This document shows, one piece after another, positions 60,891-64,000 of a DNA stretch of 64,000 nt; position 1 is the stretch's first letter, and each line of letters starts with the position of its first letter. The DNA is from Aphanocapsa lilacina HA4352-LM1 (lineage in GTDB: Bacteria > Cyanobacteriota > Cyanobacteriia > Gloeobacterales > Gloeobacteraceae). The DNA lies in NCBI GenBank assembly GCA_019359725.1, contig JAHHGR010000015.1, positions 1 through 64,000 on the forward strand. The letters are read 5' to 3'. The notes under the pieces are model-generated. The model made no database searches. It had not been told where the DNA came from and saw only the letters and a list, made by a program, of their open reading frames with translations. Position numbers and translations under genes: made by a program.

Positions 60891-62743
60891 GCGCCGCCCC
60901 GGTCGGGTTAGCCTTGGAAAGTTCTCAACCCCAGCGTGCGGTGTCCGGAGTTCTCAAATCCCTGCGCACCGGTTTTGCCACCCATCCGCTGTGGCGGCTT
61001 TTGGCCTATGGCCGGGCCTACCGCACCCGCTTCTGGCAGGCGGCCGGCTGCTCGGTACTCAACAAAATTTTTGATCTCGCCCCGCCGGTGCTCATCGGCG
61101 CGGCGGTGGACGCGGTGGTCGAGAAGCAAAATTCGTGGCTGGCCCGCCTCGGGATTGCTGACGTCTTTGGCCAACTGGCGCTGCTATCGGCCCTGAGTGC
61201 GTTCATCTGGGCGCTCGAATCGCTCTTTGAGTACCTCTACGGCAGGTTGTGGCGCAACCTTGCCCAGGATATCGAGCACGAAATGCGCCTGGACGCCTAC
61301 GGCCACCTGCAGCGGCTCGAACTTGCCTACTTCGAGGAGCGCAGCACCGGCGGGCTGCTGGCCGTCTTGAACGACGACATCAACCAGTTGGAACGCTTTT
61401 TGGACAGCGGCGCCAACGAAGTGCTGCAGGTGGTGACCACGGTCCTGGTCATCGGCGGCATCTTTGTCTATCTCGCCCCCGGGGTCGCCTGGCTGGCGCT
61501 GCTGCCGATGCCGTTGATTCTTTGGGGATCGATCGCCTTTCAGGGACTGCTTGCCCCCTACTACGCCGAGGTGCGCGAAAAAGTCAGCCTGCTGAGCGCC
61601 CGCCTCGCCAACAATCTGGGCGGGATCACGACAATCAAAAGCTTTGCTAGCGAAGCGTTCGAGCTCGAACGCCTGCGCGCCGACAGCGACGCCTACCGCC
61701 AGAGCAACCGTCGCGCCATCGCCGTGAGCGCCGCCTTCGTACCGCTCATCCGGATTTTGATCTTGATTGGGTTTGTGGCCACGCTGCTGTTCGGCGGGAT
61801 GGCGGTGGCGTCGGGCAGTCTTTCGGTCGGCAACTACAGCGTGCTGGTCTATCTGATCCAGCGGCTGCTCTGGCCGCTGACGCGCCTGGGCCAGACGCTG
61901 GATCTTTACCAGCGGGCGATGGCTTCGACCGCCCGGGTGCTCGACTTGCTCGATACTCCCATTGCTGTCCTCGTCGGGAACCAGCCGCTCCCCGCCGCCG
62001 CGGCGCGCGGCGAGATTGTTCTAGCCGGGGTGCACTTTGCCCACCGGGGGCGCAAGCCGGTGTTGGAGAATTTTTCGCTTGTGATCCCCGCCGGAAAGAC
62101 GACGGCCATCGTCGGTCCCACCGGCTCCGGCAAGAGCACGCTGGTCAAACTGCTGCTGCGGCTGTACGAACCCACGGCCGGGGCGATCACCCTGGACGGA
62201 CGCCCCCTGGGCGAGATCGCCCTGGCCGATCTGCGGCGGGCCGTGGGCCTGGTGAGCCAGGAGGTGTTTCTCTTTCCCGGAACGGTGCGCGAGAACATCG
62301 TCTACGGCAGCTTCGACGCCTCGCCCGAGCAAGTCGTCGCGGCGGCCAGGGCGGCGGAGGCCCACGAATTTATCGGCGAGCTGCCCCAGGGGTACGACAC
62401 GGTCGTGGGCGAGCGCGGCCAGAAACTCTCCGGCGGCCAGCGCCAGCGCCTCGCCCTGGCGCGCGCCATCCTCAAAGACCCGCCGATTCTCATCCTCGAT
62501 GAAGCCACCTCCGCCGTCGACAACGAGACGGAGGCGGCCATCCAGCGCTCGCTGGAGCGCATCACCCGGGGGCGCACGACGATCGTGATCGCCCACCGCC
62601 TCTCGACCGTCCGGACCGCCGATTGCATCCGCGTCATCGACCGCGGGCGCCTCGTCGAGCACGGCCGCCACGACGACTTGCTCCGCCAAAGCGGTCTGTA
62701 CGCGGCGCTATGGCGGGTGCAGACCGGCGAGCGATCCCCCTAG
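60887..62743 (+). CDS. ABC exporter, fused permease-ATPase
   Basis: This 618-residue half-transporter has six TM helices in the N-terminal 340 residues and an ABC domain with Walker [22 protein letters not shown]-loop [18 protein letters not shown], signature [15 protein letters not shown] and Walker [13 protein letters not shown]. The type resembles lipid/multidrug exporters and works as a homodimer. The only start in frame near the family N terminus is TTG 60887, which overlaps the preceding stop (TTGA), suggesting coupled translation with the DAC-like protein. Confidence 0.92.
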   Translation: MSAAPVGLALESSQPQRAVSGVLKSLRTGFATHPLWRLLAYGRAYRTRFWQAAGCSVLNKIFDLAPPVLIGAAVDAVVEKQNSWLARLGIADVFGQLALLSALSAFIWALESLFEYLYGRLWRNLAQDIEHEMRLDAYGHLQRLELAYFEERSTGGLLAVLNDDINQLERFLDSGANEVLQVVTTVLVIGGIFVYLAPGVAWLALLPMPLILWGSIAFQGLLAPYYAEVREKVSLLSARLANNLGGITTIKSFASEAFELERLRADSDAYRQSNRRAIAVSAAFVPLIRILILIGFVATLLFGGMAVASGSLSVGNYSVLVYLIQRLLWPLTRLGQTLDLYQRAMASTARVLDLLDTPIAVLVGNQPLPAAAARGEIVLAGVHFAHRGRKPVLENFSLVIPAGKTTAIVGPTGSGKSTLVKLLLRLYEPTAGAITLDGRPLGEIALADLRRAVGLVSQEVFLFPGTVRENIVYGSFDASPEQVVAAARAAEAHEFIGELPQGYDTVVGERGQKLSGGQRQRLALARAILKDPPILILDEATSAVDNETEAAIQRSLERITRGRTTIVIAHRLSTVRTADCIRVIDRGRLVEHGRHDDLLRQSGLYAALWRVQTGERSP

Positions 62744-62809
62744 GGCGTCTCCCCTGCATCCAGCCCGGCCCCGGCAGGCGTATTGTAGGGGTGGTGCACG
62801 GAGCCGCCC

Positions 62810-63691
62810 TTGAAGACGTTCTGCCTGCTGAGCATCGGACAGAGGGGGGTGGGCAAAACCGTCTTTCTGGCCGGCAGCTACGCCGAGTGGCGGCAGACTG
62901 AGGACGCACGGCCCGCCGCCTGGTTCGACTGCGACGACGAGATCTCCCGCCGCCACCTGGAGCAGGTGCTCGCCTATATCGGGCGCACCGGCCACTATCC
63001 GCCCGCGACCATCAAGGTCACCGATTTTCACTTTCACCTGCGCGTGCGTCACTGGAGCGGCCAAAAGACCCTCTGTCACTTCGACTGGCAGGACATCCCG
63101 GGCGAGCTGTGCGAGCAACCCGACGGCCGCCTGCGCGCCATGGTGCTCAATTCCCACGGCTGCTGCGTTTTTCTGGATGCCCTGGCGTTGTACAACCGCG
63201 ACGATTACGCGGACCGGCTGCAGACCATCCTGGAAATGGTCAAATCGATCGCGCTGCTCGCGGCCGAGGCGGGATTGCCCTACGCCTTCGCCATCGTTCT
63301 CACCAAGTGCGATTTGCTCGCCGCGGCGGGCGGCGGCCGCGGCCAACTGATCGCCCGCCTCGCCCCGATGACCGGCTGGCTTGCTGCTCGCCGCATCGAC
63401 TGCCGTCTTTTTTTCGTCGGCATGCCTTTGGTCCGGGAGGCCCAGCGGGTCGTTCTGCGGCCGGTGGGCGCGACCGAGACGCTCGTCTGGCTGGTTGGGC
63501 GCATCGTGGATCTGCACAGTACGACCGGCCGGACTCCCTGGGCAGCGGCCCTGCGCACCTGGGTGCGCAGCTTGCGCGGCGAGCGCCCCCCCCCGGAGCC
63601 CGGTATCTTGGGTCGCCTGGCCCAGCGGCATCCGCCCCCGGCCGGAGACGGCATCGAACCTTCCCCACCGGAGATTGCCGGAGGCAGTTAA
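62810..63691 (+). CDS. Small GTPase-like P-loop protein
   Basis: This 293-residue protein has G1 LLSIGQRGVGKTVFLAGSYA at residues 7-20, a G3-like FDWQDIPGELCEQ (DIPG instead of DTAG) and G4 IVLTKCDLLAAA. A proline-rich C terminus follows. This resembles the TRAFAC-type small GTPases seen in bacterial conflict and effector-associated systems, but no exact family is claimed. The start is TTG 62810, with GGAG 6 nt upstream. It follows the ABC exporter by 66 bp on the same strand. Confidence 0.75.
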   Translation: MKTFCLLSIGQRGVGKTVFLAGSYAEWRQTEDARPAAWFDCDDEISRRHLEQVLAYIGRTGHYPPATIKVTDFHFHLRVRHWSGQKTLCHFDWQDIPGELCEQPDGRLRAMVLNSHGCCVFLDALALYNRDDYADRLQTILEMVKSIALLAAEAGLPYAFAIVLTKCDLLAAAGGGRGQLIARLAPMTGWLAARRIDCRLFFVGMPLVREAQRVVLRPVGATETLVWLVGRIVDLHSTTGRTPWAAALRTWVRSLRGERPPPEPGILGRLAQRHPPPAGDGIEPSPPEIAGGS

Positions 63692-63773
63692 GGAATCCTC
63701 ACAAAATGTGTAACTTGCTACAAAGCACTTGTTTTTGAGTAGAATTGGAGTGGTGATAGATGGGTAGGCGCAG

Positions 63774-63947
63774 ATGAAACTTTGGGGAAAAAGCGAAGGC
63801 ACACGCATCAGCCACTTTCGCCGGTTGCAGTTAGAAAACTGGAAACGGCAGCTCGATGGGCGCATCGTCAGAGCGCGACAGAGCGGCGACAAACGGTTGT
63901 TGACGGCGCTGCAATCTGAGCAGCAATATCTAGAGCGCTGCTGGTAG
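63774..63947 (+). CDS. Small basic 57-residue ORF
   Basis: This ORF is too short for the track. It reads MKLWGKSEGTRISHFRRLQL and continues as a basic amphipathic helix (WKRQLDGRIVRARQSGDKRL) to a TAG. Upstream, TTGCTA and TAGAAT hexamers 19 bp apart could be a promoter. No family is recognised. Coding potential is supported by its AT-rich promoter-like leader and helical pattern only. Confidence 0.45.
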   Translation: MKLWGKSEGTRISHFRRLQLENWKRQLDGRIVRARQSGDKRLLTALQSEQQYLERCW

Positions 63948-64000
63948 CGGTGGCGTTCAACTCTCGAGACCTATAGCGGCCGAGGAATCGATTCCCCGGC

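Noticed and set aside
1-64000. CRISPR array
   Set aside because: No set of regularly spaced direct repeats was seen by eye, and no cas genes are present.

Overview
The window looks like a chromosome segment of a deep-branching cyanobacterium, most likely a Gloeobacter. The evidence is a Ycf39-type photosystem II assembly protein, an NtcA-type promoter in front of glnA, oxygen-dependent HemF beside HemE, a UPF0284 CobT-like protein, LptA/LptB, and GC-rich coding sequence by eye. I did not compute GC content or run any database search, so the genus is an inference.

Layout. 0-2.6 kb is decayed mobile and accessory DNA: an IS30 transposase tail fused to an IS4-like remnant, a BrnT/BrnA toxin-antitoxin pair, and an Rpn-family gene broken by a 5-bp duplication. 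2.6-13.5 kb is mostly housekeeping: LptB/LptA, a Nudix hydrolase, a decayed V8-like protease, Ycf39, an HNH nuclease, glnA divergent from argH, YbjQ and Dus. 13.5-15.4 kb is a graveyard of fragments (Uma2, azoreductase, cyclic-nucleotide regulator) around one intact ferritin-like ORF. 15.4-30.7 kb carries two divergent flippases, YlqF, DUF924, a serine/threonine dehydratase, MscS, an S9 peptidase, a methyltransferase, VapBC, HemE-HemF and a glucan phosphorylase.

The centrepiece is 31.1-41.9 kb. Ten tightly packed minus-strand genes run from one good promoter. The order is two unknown proteins, then GspC/PilP-like, secretin, GspE-like ATPase, GspF-like protein, pilin-like, GspL/PilN-like, GspM/PilO-like, and a second pilin-like protein. 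Five junctions are 4- to 8-nt stop/start overlaps. Two divergent, overlapping genes add a second PilP/GspC-like protein and a secreted AMIN-like protein. The gene order is that of a type II secretion operon rather than the usual cyanobacterial pilMNOQ cluster. No prepilin peptidase is present in the window.

42-64 kb holds a VOC protein, a PIN remnant, an acetoacetate-decarboxylase-like protein, a PadR-ADOP pair with a perfect 30-bp palindrome at the regulator, an M3 peptidase, Tex, HflX, an orphan sugar-ABC permease, a CobT-like protein, a fused two-domain M16 peptidase and a TPR protein. It ends with a three-gene group: a protein carrying diadenylate-cyclase-like motifs, an ABC exporter and a small P-loop GTPase-like protein. 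I saw no rRNA, tRNA or CRISPR array.
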